A stretch of 64,000 bases of DNA from a virus: positions 159,866 to 223,865 of the IMG/VR virus record IMGVR_UViG_3300028862_000012; one strand, 5' to 3'. Below are positions 1 to 8,199 of this stretch, in pieces; positions within the stretch are counted from its first letter, which is position 1, and each line of letters begins with the position of its first letter. The notes beneath the pieces were generated by a model, which searched no databases, was not told where the DNA came from, and saw only the letters and a list, made by a program, of their open reading frames with translations. The position numbers and the translations under genes are program-made.

Positions 1-25
1 GACTTAAAGCTGGAATAAATATATT

Positions 26-259
26 ATGAATAATAAAAGAATTTCTACTTTTGTAGATAACGAGTGGTATGCTTTTTATAGGGATGTTGATAAAGATTAC
101 ATTTGTAATCAAAGTATACTTACTATACTAGAACTATTTTACAACTACCTAAATGACAAGTCAGAGTATTGTAAAAAGCTCATGGACTACTACAATTTAA
201 TTTCAGATAAATATAAAGCTGACTATTGGAAAGAAAGATACGAAAAGGAAATAAAATGA
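26..259 (+). CDS. hypothetical small protein (77 aa)
   Basis: Unrecognised acidic, aromatic-rich protein. Its TGA stop overlaps the ATG of the next gene (ATGA), as in the rest of this gene run, which supports it as a real gene. The weak ribosome site GGAATAA lies a little far from the ATG. Codons 6-11 contain a 19-nt sequence identical to a type V-A CRISPR repeat core (40-58), which is unusual inside a coding region. Confidence 0.7.
   Translation: MNNKRISTFVDNEWYAFYRDVDKDYICNQSILTILELFYNYLNDKSEYCKKLMDYYNLISDKYKADYWKERYEKEIK
40..58 (+). CRISPR. solitary type V-A-like CRISPR repeat core inside a gene
   Basis: The sequence AATTTCTACTTTTGTAGAT has the hallmark Cas12a handle: TCTAC and GTAGA arms around a 4-nt loop, preceded by AATT. 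The identical 19 nt occur on the opposite strand at 45912-45930. There is no second repeat nearby, so this is not an array. Chance identity of 19 nt in 64 kb is unlikely, although the sequence is AT-rich. It could be a solitary repeat unit acting as an RNA anti-CRISPR, or an accident of coding sequence. Confidence 0.45.
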
Positions 260-504
260 TTTTAAAAGACTATCTAGAAAATACCTATACAATAGGCGAA
301 TTAATAATGCTTGATGATTGGTTTAATGGTGATGAAAATTATTCTACTTGGTGCGAAGTTTGTGTTACTTCCATAATGAAAGGAACAGATTTTGATGATT
401 TAAAAGAAATCTGTGTATGTGTAAAAACATTAATTATTAAAAAACTAAAATATGCTTTATCTAGTATTCATGGTAGTGAGATATACTTTAAGGAACAAAT
501 ATGA
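256..504 (+). CDS. hypothetical protein (82 aa)
   Basis: No family recognised. The ATG at 256 overlaps the preceding stop and has GGAAATAAA upstream, so it is preferred over an in-frame upstream ATG at 226. Contains a CEVC pair and ends in an ATGA overlap with the next gene. Part of a translationally coupled run of small genes. Confidence 0.7.
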   Translation: MILKDYLENTYTIGELIMLDDWFNGDENYSTWCEVCVTSIMKGTDFDDLKEICVCVKTLIIKKLKYALSSIHGSEIYFKEQI

Positions 505-734
505 GTAAACAAGCTGATTTATTTAATCAGTGGAAATTTGAATGTGATAAAATGAAAAACACAATTAATGTTATTCAAAATGACTTTGACAGAATGCTTA
601 CAGACGGTAGTTGTACTAAGCAGGATATAGAAAGTTCCATTAACGATTTTAAGGAAATGTTTAAATATAATATTGCTAATTTTGAAGAACTAGAACAGCA
701 TGTTTGTGAGTTGCTATGGGAGAAATCAAGATGA
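501..734 (+). CDS. hypothetical helical protein (77 aa)
   Basis: No family recognised. Predicted mostly alpha-helical, rich in Asn, Asp, Lys and Glu. Starts within the previous stop (ATGA) and its own TGA overlaps the ATG of the next gene at 731. Confidence 0.7.
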   Translation: MSKQADLFNQWKFECDKMKNTINVIQNDFDRMLTDGSCTKQDIESSINDFKEMFKYNIANFEELEQHVCELLWEKSR

Positions 735-1039
735 ATAGTGAACCAGTGGATAACAGTGAAGTAGTACATAGCCTCTTTGGTACTAAAAAAGAAGTAATAA
801 ATAATCGTGAAATTTATGGTGTTGATATAGGCGATGTATACTATCATTATGAAACTATAGGAAGTGTCTATTGGGGTATGAAGAAGTTCACAATTAAAAA
901 AGTTGGAACAGGTTGTATGTGTTATACTCCTTTTTATGTTGAACTTGAATTTACTAATAATGATGGAGAAATAAGTTGTCATCATGTTAGTTCAGAAGAA
1001 TTAGTTAAAGATTTTTCCGTAACTGAAAAAGAAGCATAG
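731..1039 (+). CDS. hypothetical protein interrupted by in-frame TAG
   Basis: Unrecognised 102-residue product. The ATG at 731 shares ATGA with the previous stop. After the TAG at 1037-1039 the same frame stays open for another 36 codons (1040-1147) and ends in a TGA at 1148-1150 that overlaps the ATG of the next gene. Every earlier junction in this run has exactly this overlap, so the original gene was probably 731-1150 and the TAG is a nonsense mutation, a base error (for example CAG to TAG) or a readthrough site. The extension is charged and helix-like. Confidence 0.6.
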   Translation: MNSEPVDNSEVVHSLFGTKKEVINNREIYGVDIGDVYYHYETIGSVYWGMKKFTIKKVGTGCMCYTPFYVELEFTNNDGEISCHHVSSEELVKDFSVTEKEA

Positions 1040-1146
1040 ATTAAATATAGTAAACATATAGATAGAGAAATACTTCATTTTAAAAAAATTATTGAAGATT
1101 ATAATATATCTAAGATAGAAGTAGAAAATAAAATTAAGGAGTTAGT

Positions 1147-2049
1147 ATGAATATAGAATTTTATGGAGTACGTGGTAGTTATTCTGTTCCCGGTTTATCT
1201 ACTGTAAAATATGGTGGTAATACAACTTGTGTTAGTATTTCTACAGTATATAATGATAAAATAATTCGTATTATTATAGATAGTGGAAACGGCATAATTC
1301 CTTTGGGCAAAAAAATGATTAATAATTATTTTGCTAAAAAAGAAAATCTTATAGCTACCCTTTTGTTTACTCACTTGCATCCAGATCATACACAAGGATT
1401 TCCTTTCTTTTCACCTAATTTCTTTTCAAACTGTGAACTACACTTAATGGGAATGAAAACTTTAAAAAAGAATATTGGAAATATCTTAGAACAAGATATG
1501 AACCAGCCTACATTTCCCATAGAATATAAAGATTTAAAATCAAAGAGATTTCATTATGAAGTAGTTGATGGACAAACTTTTTATATCGATATTACTGGAA
1601 AGCCCATAATGATAAAAAATGAGCAGGCCTTGTTTGAAGTAAAAATTATGCAGTCATATTCACCGTCCCATCCACAGCAGGGTGCAGATTATTATAGAAT
1701 AACTGAATTATTGTCTGGTAAAAGTGTAGCGTGTATATGGGATTTGGAGTCACACTATGGTGGTGATAAGCGCGTTATTTCTTTTGCAAAAGATTGTGAT
1801 ATAATGATTCATGATACACAATATACAGATGAAGAATATAATAATGATAAAATAGTTGTGCAAGGTTTTGGACATTCTACTTATTCAATGGCTATTGATA
1901 ATGCTACTCAAGCGAATGTAAAAAAATTAATTTGTATGCATTATAATCCAAACCATTCTGATGATACACTTGATAAAATTTCAGAATCATTAATTAGTAA
2001 AGATTTAGAAATAGTATTTTCAAAAGAAAATATGGAAATAGAAGTTTAA
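1147..2049 (+). CDS. MBL-fold metallo-hydrolase / phosphodiesterase
   Basis: A 300-residue metallo-beta-lactamase-fold protein. The N-terminus has the VRGSYSVPG...YGGNT signature seen in phosphodiesterase-type MBL proteins. The metal site is THLHPDH near residues 75-81 (HxHxDH), with further ligands in HDTQ (about 221), GHSTYS (about 240) and CMHYNP near the C-terminus. Such enzymes hydrolyse phosphodiesters, including cyclic nucleotides. Phage-encoded MBL phosphodiesterases (Apyc1 type) are known to degrade cyclic nucleotide signals of Pycsar defence, so an anti-defence role is possible, but that is inference. The start is coupled to the preceding gene by ATGA, with AAGGAG upstream. Confidence 0.85.
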   Translation: MNIEFYGVRGSYSVPGLSTVKYGGNTTCVSISTVYNDKIIRIIIDSGNGIIPLGKKMINNYFAKKENLIATLLFTHLHPDHTQGFPFFSPNFFSNCELHLMGMKTLKKNIGNILEQDMNQPTFPIEYKDLKSKRFHYEVVDGQTFYIDITGKPIMIKNEQALFEVKIMQSYSPSHPQQGADYYRITELLSGKSVACIWDLESHYGGDKRVISFAKDCDIMIHDTQYTDEEYNNDKIVVQGFGHSTYSMAIDNATQANVKKLICMHYNPNHSDDTLDKISESLISKDLEIVFSKENMEIEV

Positions 2050-2059
2050 GGAGTAAAGC

Positions 2060-2335
2060 ATGGGAATGGATAAAGATTGTGAGAAAGCAGAAGGATCAAT
2101 ATCTTTATTGTTAAAAGATATTTTTAGTGCATTGAAAGAATCAGACGCGATTATTAGTAATAGCTATGATAGGTTTCATGATGTAATAAAGAATGTTCCT
2201 GATACAGAGGCACCTAATGAAGAAAAAAGGCTGGAGAAAGAATCATATTTAGCTGAAAGTCTTTATAAAATCAAAGAAGAAATAGTTAGAATAAATAATT
2301 GTTATATTGATTTTAATTCAAAATGTGATTTGTAA
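2060..2335 (+). CDS. hypothetical helical protein (91 aa)
   Basis: No family recognised. Acidic, predicted all-helical. Good ribosome site TAAGGAG ahead of the ATG. Lies between the MBL hydrolase and the next charged helical protein. Confidence 0.75.
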   Translation: MGMDKDCEKAEGSISLLLKDIFSALKESDAIISNSYDRFHDVIKNVPDTEAPNEEKRLEKESYLAESLYKIKEEIVRINNCYIDFNSKCDL

Positions 2336-2349
2336 ATTAAGGTGCTATT

Positions 2350-2670
2350 ATGGATTTTTCAGCATTAGACACAGAGCAGAAGGAAAAGCTTGATACTACA
2401 CTACAGGCTTTTTATGAGTACAAAGTACTTGCACGAGACAACACAGCAAGTGCAAATGAATTGATTAGTAATCTTATTGATGATTTTATTCCAAAGATTG
2501 AAAAAGGCACTAAAGCAAGTAGAGCAGATAAGGAAAATAATAAGCAGGAGCGAAAGGAAGCAAAGCAGACTATTGGCGATATCGTTCGTGAATTCATGCG
2601 CGAAAAGGATAGTAAGCCCGATACTACTCCTGAAGCTAGACAGGCTTATGAAAATTTGAAAAATAAGTAA
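2350..2670 (+). CDS. hypothetical charged helical protein (106 aa)
   Basis: No family recognised. Helical N-terminal half, then a Lys/Glu/Asn-rich centre and a polar C-terminus. Such composition is common in small phage scaffold or DNA-associated proteins, but nothing in the sequence fixes a role. Confidence 0.75.
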   Translation: MDFSALDTEQKEKLDTTLQAFYEYKVLARDNTASANELISNLIDDFIPKIEKGTKASRADKENNKQERKEAKQTIGDIVREFMREKDSKPDTTPEARQAYENLKNK

Positions 2671-2737
2671 AACAGTGTATGTAAAAATATCTATGTAAAA
2701 AAGTTTTTATTCAGAATATGTTTTATAAGGAGTTTAT

Positions 2738-2965
2738 ATGAAAACGGAAAATGAGATTAAGCGTGGGATTAAAACAACTATTAATCCAATGATGAGAAAG
2801 CTTTCTGAAAGTTTTTATTCTGGAAGTAGTCAATTGAAGTGTAAGGAACTTTATGATGTAGTTAAGTCACAGCTTAAAGCTTCTGATTTTATTAGTCAGC
2901 AGAACATTATTGAATATAAAGGGTATAAGCTTAAAGTTCGTTTTGCAGGTCAGAAGAATTGGTGA
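2738..2965 (+). CDS. hypothetical protein interrupted by in-frame TGA
   Basis: The 75-residue product starts after a clean AAGGAG site. After the TGA at 2963-2965 the same frame continues for 69 sense codons, with protein-like composition, to a TAA at 3173-3175, filling the otherwise empty gap before the methyltransferase gene. The residues around the stop read ...GQKNW-stop-FSQVYDG. A TGG to TGA change is the simplest explanation. TGA is used as a normal stop elsewhere in the window, so a global code change is unlikely. Confidence 0.55.
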   Translation: MKTENEIKRGIKTTINPMMRKLSESFYSGSSQLKCKELYDVVKSQLKASDFISQQNIIEYKGYKLKVRFAGQKNW

Positions 2966-3188
2966 TTTTCTCAGGTCTATGATGGGAACTTTTATGACTA
3001 TGATCTTTATATTCGATTCTTTAATAATGAAGATAAAGGTGTATATCTGATTAATAAGGACTATTTTAAATCATTAAAGGGAAGCAAGGCTCATGCACCT
3101 TGTAAAACTATAAAATCTTTTAATCCATCAAAAAGTGATAGAGAAGATATTGTAACTATGTATAAGGTATGTTAATATAGGAGACATT

Positions 3189-3971
3189 ATGATAGCGGAT
3201 AAGTTTTACACTGATCCGCTTTTAGCAAAGCATTTAATAGAAGTAACTAATTCAAAAATAGATTTTAGTAAGTTTGATGTTCTTCTTGAGCCTTCTGCTG
3301 GAAGTGGTAGTTTTTATTTTAATTTAGATAAATCTAAGCGTTTAGGATTAGACTTGTATCCTGATGCAAATGAAATACTTGAGCAAGATTTTTTTACTTT
3401 TAAGTATGATAGTAATAAAAAATATATAACAATTGGTAATCCTCCCTTTGGAAGAGTAAGCTCTATGGCTGTAAAGTTTTTTAATACAGCAAGTAATTTT
3501 TCAGAGTATATATGTTTTATAGTACCTCGTACTTTTAAACGAGTGTCAGTACAGAATAGATTAAACTTAAACTTTCATTTAATCTATGAAGAAAATATTC
3601 CTGCTAATAGTTTTACCCCTTCTATGAATGTAAAGTGTGTGTATCAAATATGGGAACATAGAAAGCAAAAAAGAAACATAGTCATTCTACCAAGTTTTAC
3701 TAATGATTTTAAATTTGTTTCTATAGCTAATAAGGATAATGCTGACTTTGCTATGTTGGCTTATGGGGGAAAATGTGGAAGAATAGAAAGAGTTATTCCT
3801 ACTACCGGCTTGCGTAGTTGGCATTTTATAAAAGTAATTAATGATAAAAATGTAGAAGAAATCATAGCAAGACTGAATAGCTTAGATTATTCCATTTGTG
3901 AAGATACAGCGCGACAAAACAGTATTGGGATGAAAGAAGTTTGTGAATTATATAATAATAAATATACATAA
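3189..3971 (+). CDS. N6-adenine DNA methyltransferase-like protein
   Basis: A 260-residue Rossmann-type methyltransferase candidate. Motif I, the S-adenosylmethionine loop, is seen as EPSAGSGSF (about residues 36-44). Motif IV, the catalytic site, is GNPPFG (about 84-89), the NPPF form typical of adenine-N6 methyltransferases. No target-recognition domain is obvious. It may protect phage DNA from restriction or act on RNA. The start follows GGAGACATT. Confidence 0.8.
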   Translation: MIADKFYTDPLLAKHLIEVTNSKIDFSKFDVLLEPSAGSGSFYFNLDKSKRLGLDLYPDANEILEQDFFTFKYDSNKKYITIGNPPFGRVSSMAVKFFNTASNFSEYICFIVPRTFKRVSVQNRLNLNFHLIYEENIPANSFTPSMNVKCVYQIWEHRKQKRNIVILPSFTNDFKFVSIANKDNADFAMLAYGGKCGRIERVIPTTGLRSWHFIKVINDKNVEEIIARLNSLDYSICEDTARQNSIGMKEVCELYNNKYT

Positions 3972-3999
3972 TAAAAAAGTTTATAACTATTAGTTAGTA

Positions 4000-4104
4000 G
4001 GGGTATATTTGGTTATCGATTTAGTGGTTGATTGAAGCGACGAAAGGCCCATATTACGAAAGCTTAGACTGCTAAAGACCGGAGTTCAAATCTCCGATGC
4101 TCCA
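4000..4104 (+). tRNA. tRNA-like element (degenerate; T arm and acceptor only)
   Basis: The 3' part is convincing: a 5-bp T stem CGGAG/CTCCG around the canonical loop TTCAAAT (4080-4096), then ATGCTCC (4097-4103), which pairs with GGGGTAT at 4000-4006, and an A discriminator. No CCA is encoded. CTGCTAA at 4069-4075 looks like a Ser(GCU) anticodon loop, but it is too close to the T arm and no proper anticodon stem or D arm can be drawn. At 105 nt it is long. It may be a damaged tRNA, an unusual tRNA, or an attachment site copied from the 3' end of a host tRNA gene. Confidence 0.35.
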
Positions 4105-4126
4105 ATAAAGTATAAAAGGAATAGTT

Positions 4127-4807
4127 ATGATTTTACAAGAAAAAGAGTTTGAAATTACAAACAAAGATTTACAAGAAAGTTTTCCAGAATTATATGAAAA
4201 ATATAAAGAAACCTTTGGTAGTAAGCGCCCTGATATAAGCGTAGAGATACAGGATGAATATAACTTTCATGTTTCTGTAACTGATTGGCAATCTGATTAC
4301 TGGAATCCAGTTATTTATTTCTTTTTGCATGATGGTAAAGTTGCTTATTTTGATGCAGGAGTAGATGGTGGAAAGGGTAATTTTCCTTTTGGAAAGTATA
4401 AATTAGGTGATTCAGATGCAATATTAGAATGTTATACTAAAAGTTTTAATCGTTGTAATCTAATAGTAAATAGTCATTTTATAAATAAACAAGCATTACC
4501 CGTATCAGAAGATTTAGACTTTGCAGAAGAGTATGTTTTGTGTTTAATGCATATGTATAAAGCAGCATTTAGACGTAAGAACTTTTTAAGCTATATTTAT
4601 GATGGTAATTATACTGTAGATAATTGGAAACGTCCTATTAAGGAAGTGAAAAAAGCTGTGTTACAGTATGGAAACTACAAAGATGAAGCCTATGATGCAA
4701 TATTACTTTCGTTGCAGATGAAAGATTTAGTTGTAATAAATAGTGCAGGAAGTTCAAGACTTACAAATAAAGGAACAAATATAGCTATTCAATTGAACGG
4801 AAGATAA
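4127..4807 (+). CDS. hypothetical protein (226 aa)
   Basis: No family recognised. Mixed alpha/beta with a central aromatic-rich segment. The last 70 residues look like a winged-helix arrangement, but weakly. Ribosome site AAAGGAA. Precedes the virion module and follows the tRNA-like element. Confidence 0.75.
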   Translation: MILQEKEFEITNKDLQESFPELYEKYKETFGSKRPDISVEIQDEYNFHVSVTDWQSDYWNPVIYFFLHDGKVAYFDAGVDGGKGNFPFGKYKLGDSDAILECYTKSFNRCNLIVNSHFINKQALPVSEDLDFAEEYVLCLMHMYKAAFRRKNFLSYIYDGNYTVDNWKRPIKEVKKAVLQYGNYKDEAYDAILLSLQMKDLVVINSAGSSRLTNKGTNIAIQLNGR

Positions 4808-4827
4808 ATATTTATACTCATATTTTT

Positions 4828-4872
4828 AATCCCTTATAACTATTATAGTGACACATTATAATTTATAAGGGA
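4828..4872 (+). promoter_or_regulatory. inverted repeat enclosing TAACTATTATAGT motif
   Basis: ATCCCTTATA (4828-4837) pairs with TATAAGGGAT (4863-4872). Inside lies TATAACTATTATAGT (4834-4848), a motif that recurs at several gene starts of this genome. The site is 11 bases before the first virion-type gene, so it may be a promoter or operator for the late region. It could also act as a terminator for the gene before. Confidence 0.4.
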
Positions 4873-4882
4873 TATTTATTTT

Positions 4883-5629
4883 ATGGACTTAGACTTTTTA
4901 AAAACTCCGTGGGGATTTGGTAGTGTAACAGTAGTAACAGCAGGACTTTGTTTTATTTTATATCGTGTTGGTTATATAGCTTTTGGAAAGTTTCAAGCAG
5001 GTAGAAAAGAAAAAGAAAAAGAAATATCTCCTCATGCTAGTTGCCCTCATTCAAAGGACATTATGGATATTATACATCGAACGGCAGATCATTATGAAAA
5101 AGTCCAGAACTTAAAATCCTCTATAATTAAAGAGCAAATGAGATACTATGAAGAGATTGAAGAAGAAGTATTAGGACATTTAAAACATATCTTTACAAAA
5201 TTAATATCAAATAAATTATCTAATAATGAGCAGTTTATTACTCATTCTGATTATGGCTACTATATGCTTATTTTAAAAGTTATATTTTCTGATTTAAAAT
5301 CCTATGTTAGAAACTTGTTTTTAGTTAATCATTATATAACCTATTCAATAGAAGATCAGCAAGATTATATTGAAAAGAAAAAAACTATTATAGTACAGAA
5401 AATATCAGAATCCATAAATGACTATTGGCGTGGATCATTAATAACATGCACTGAAATTTATGAAAAAAATAAAGAACAATTATCTTTTTTTGAAAGTCAA
5501 ATAAAAGATGTTTTTAATCGAGCATTCTTTACTGCTCGTGAAGTTAATACTGCAATAATTAAAATGGAAGAAAGTTATCAGAATTATATAGATTCTATAG
5601 TTGGAGTTTCTGATGAGAATAAGGAGTAA
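4883..5629 (+). CDS. membrane-anchored coiled-coil protein
   Basis: A 248-residue product with one N-terminal membrane segment (about residues 14-33) followed by a basic patch and a long, mostly helical domain likely to form coiled coils. First gene of the group that ends in the fibre genes. It could be a lysis-related or virion-envelope-interacting protein; no family is recognised. Confidence 0.75.
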   Translation: MDLDFLKTPWGFGSVTVVTAGLCFILYRVGYIAFGKFQAGRKEKEKEISPHASCPHSKDIMDIIHRTADHYEKVQNLKSSIIKEQMRYYEEIEEEVLGHLKHIFTKLISNKLSNNEQFITHSDYGYYMLILKVIFSDLKSYVRNLFLVNHYITYSIEDQQDYIEKKKTIIVQKISESINDYWRGSLITCTEIYEKNKEQLSFFESQIKDVFNRAFFTAREVNTAIIKMEESYQNYIDSIVGVSDENKE

Positions 5630-5631
5630 GA

Positions 5632-5988
5632 ATGTCAATAATTATAGATGATACATTGTCTGGTAACTTAACATTTAATTTAGCAAGTGGCGAAGAAAAG
5701 TATATACAAGTTAACAGTAATATATATTCTTGTATTTTATCAACAAAGATGTTAGATAGTGGAGCAACATTTAGCTTAAAAAGTGCAATGGAATCTTCCG
5801 AATTTATAAAAGAAAATAATTTAGAAGCAAGTGATATTCAATGGGAGAATATAAAGATAGAAGGAATAGAATATACAGAGGTAACTGTAGATATACTTTC
5901 TATAACCTTTTTAAGTCCAAGTATTTTATATTTTAAAAATACTTCAGCAACTCAAATAATACGATTTTCTTTACGGGGGATTAGATAA
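5632..5988 (+). CDS. small beta-rich putative virion protein (118 aa)
   Basis: No family recognised. Predicted beta-rich with short repeats of Ser/Thr/Ile. Sits directly before the fibre gene, whose ATG overlaps its TAA, so it may be a head-tail or baseplate-fibre connector. This role is inferred from position only. Confidence 0.7.
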   Translation: MSIIIDDTLSGNLTFNLASGEEKYIQVNSNIYSCILSTKMLDSGATFSLKSAMESSEFIKENNLEASDIQWENIKIEGIEYTEVTVDILSITFLSPSILYFKNTSATQIIRFSLRGIR

Positions 5989-8150
5989 TGGGTGGAGTAT
6001 GGGATTTTACGAAAGGTGGATTATCGTTTCAGCAAGAGCAAGCAATAGCCTTAAATACATTTGTCCGTCATTCTCATACAAATAAGCTAATACTCGACAA
6101 TACTGAAGCTTCTTATACTTCTGCTGAAAAAATAAAATTAGGAAATTTAACAGACTCTTTTAAGGGTGTATTTAGTAATCAAGCATCAATAGTAGCGGCT
6201 TATCCCACACCATCTTCAGGATGGAGTGCTTGGAATTCAGCAACCAGTACAATATGGGCAGTAAGTAATTCCGCTTGGATAAATTCTGGAATAGCTTCTA
6301 TAGGTAATATGCTTCAAACTGTTTATGATCCTCAATCAATAGGTAAAGACTCATTTAGTAGAGCAAATCATACAGGTAGTCAATTAATTTCTACTATAAC
6401 AAACTTAGGAAGCGCAAGTGTTGATTCGTCAGGAAGCTTATCATTACCTTCTAATTTAACTGTTACATCAAAAATAACTTCTTCCAGTTTAGTTTCTTCA
6501 AATTTAATTTTAGGAAATGCTTCTACTTCAACACATACTTTGCACATACAGGGAATTAATAATGGTGTTGCTGGTATATATTTATCAGATGCCGTTCCTA
6601 GTAGTGTTAGTTATTCATTATATAATGATAGTGGCACTTTAAAATGGAATGGAACTGCTATAGGAATGGGATCAAGTATATCAGGTACAACCAGATATAT
6701 AGGTTTATTTACTGCCTCAAATGCTATTGGTGCTTCTGGTATATATCAAGATGCAAATAATAATATTGGTATTGGAACTATTACCCCCGGAGCAAAACTT
6801 GGTGTAAAAGTTGGTACAAATCAAGATTTTTCTGTTACGAGTACAAACGGAGTATTAAATTTACAATCTGTAAATGATGCATGGGACATATATAAACCTT
6901 TATATATTGATGGTAGCACCATTGCGTTTAATGCTAATGGTGGAGGGTATGTAGGAATTGGAACGACAAATCCCTTAGCCAGATTAAATATTAATGATGG
7001 TGGATCTTCCTCACTTTTACTTGGTGATAATGTTACCACTGGCAAATCAGCTTTTGCTATAAGTTTATCTTCTGCTACTAATGGTTATACTAGTTTACAA
7101 GCTATTTCTGCTGGTGGTTCTAGTTATGGAAATATCATACTTAATACCTTAGGAGGAAACGTCGGCATTGGAACAATTAGTCCTGATGCTAAACTTAGTG
7201 TGAATGGCAGTATATCAACAATGACTTCTGTTGCGGGTATTGCTGGATCACAAACTCTTGGTGATATAAACTTGGCTGTAGATACTGGTGATGCTGGACA
7301 TCGTACTCGTGTCTTTGCATTTAGTAATTCATCAGATTTAGTAGCATTTGGTTATATGGATACTATTACTGAATCAGGAGGAGCATCTTCTGTTGTGTTT
7401 GGTTCTGGATTTGGAGGTGCTGGAGACGTTCTTTATATTAATAACAAGAGTGGTAATGTTGGTATTGGAACAACGAGTCCTCCTTGTTCATTAACATTAG
7501 GTGATTCTTCTTGTGGAACATGGGATAGTAATTATAGAGTAATAGATCTACTTGGTTGTGGTACTATATTGGGAAGTCATAATAGTACTGGTTGGTCTGG
7601 AACAGGGTATGGCCAGACAGCTTGGGCAAACAATACATATTATAATGGAACAAGCAAAGCAATAGGTACTGGTGCTGCAAGTTCAATATTACAAGGTACA
7701 GGGCAAATTGAATTTCAAGTTGCTCCATCCGTGTCTGCTAGTGCTACTCAAACATTCATTTCTGCTATGCATATCAATAATTCTGGTTATGTAGGTATTG
7801 GAACAAATAGTCCATTACAGCCATTGCATGTAGCATGGGCCGATCAAAGTCACTCAAGAATAAGAATTCAAAACACCAATAGTGCTGATGGTGGAAGACC
7901 CTTTGAATTAGTAGCTGGGATTAATACCGTAAGTCAAAGTGGGTTTAGTATTTATGATGCCAGTGCTTTAGCAACAAGATTAGTTATAGATAATAATGGC
8001 AGAGTGGGGATTGGTACTATATCCCCCACTTCGCCCCTACAGGTCATAGGTGTTTCAGTATTCGCCGACAACGCCGCCGCAACCACCGGAGGCCTTACCG
8101 CCGGAGCCTTTTACCGGACATCGACTGGTCAGTTAATGTGTGTTTATTAA
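5988..8150 (+). CDS. tail fibre protein with VGIGT repeats
   Basis: A 720-residue trimeric-fibre-type protein. Six copies of the fibre repeat (V/I)GIGTxxP are visible between about residue 260 and 700, each followed by a short beta hairpin such as DAKLSV. The N-terminus should attach to the virion. The last 30 residues end in GLTAGAFYRTSTG, a C-terminal motif common in phage tail and fibre proteins. The DNA of this final block (about 8030-8130) is clearly GC-rich while the rest of the gene is AT-rich, which suggests that the tip was exchanged by recombination. The role is host recognition. Confidence 0.85.
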   Translation: MGGVWDFTKGGLSFQQEQAIALNTFVRHSHTNKLILDNTEASYTSAEKIKLGNLTDSFKGVFSNQASIVAAYPTPSSGWSAWNSATSTIWAVSNSAWINSGIASIGNMLQTVYDPQSIGKDSFSRANHTGSQLISTITNLGSASVDSSGSLSLPSNLTVTSKITSSSLVSSNLILGNASTSTHTLHIQGINNGVAGIYLSDAVPSSVSYSLYNDSGTLKWNGTAIGMGSSISGTTRYIGLFTASNAIGASGIYQDANNNIGIGTITPGAKLGVKVGTNQDFSVTSTNGVLNLQSVNDAWDIYKPLYIDGSTIAFNANGGGYVGIGTTNPLARLNINDGGSSSLLLGDNVTTGKSAFAISLSSATNGYTSLQAISAGGSSYGNIILNTLGGNVGIGTISPDAKLSVNGSISTMTSVAGIAGSQTLGDINLAVDTGDAGHRTRVFAFSNSSDLVAFGYMDTITESGGASSVVFGSGFGGAGDVLYINNKSGNVGIGTTSPPCSLTLGDSSCGTWDSNYRVIDLLGCGTILGSHNSTGWSGTGYGQTAWANNTYYNGTSKAIGTGAASSILQGTGQIEFQVAPSVSASATQTFISAMHINNSGYVGIGTNSPLQPLHVAWADQSHSRIRIQNTNSADGGRPFELVAGINTVSQSGFSIYDASALATRLVIDNNGRVGIGTISPTSPLQVIGVSVFADNAAATTGGLTAGAFYRTSTGQLMCVY

Positions 8151-8163
8151 ATTATTTTAGTTT

Positions 8164-8177
8164 TTAACTATTATAGT
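8164..8177 (+). promoter_or_regulatory. TTAACTATTATAGT motif upstream of small virion-region gene
   Basis: Second plus-strand copy of the recurrent TAACTATTATA motif, 22 bases before the ATG at 8200 and upstream of a good AAGGAG site. Its placement fits a promoter for the 8200-9847 unit. Confidence 0.4.
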
Positions 8178-8199
8178 ATAAGTATTTTAAGGAGACCGT

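Noticed and set aside
575-985. 136-codon minus-strand frame
   Set aside because: It lies across three coupled plus-strand genes and encodes low-complexity Ile/Tyr/Ser-rich sequence.
731-3175. Genome-wide stop-codon reassignment
   Set aside because: TAA, TAG and TGA all serve as normal stops in dozens of intact genes, often in tight ATGA or TAATG overlaps. The in-frame stops are local.
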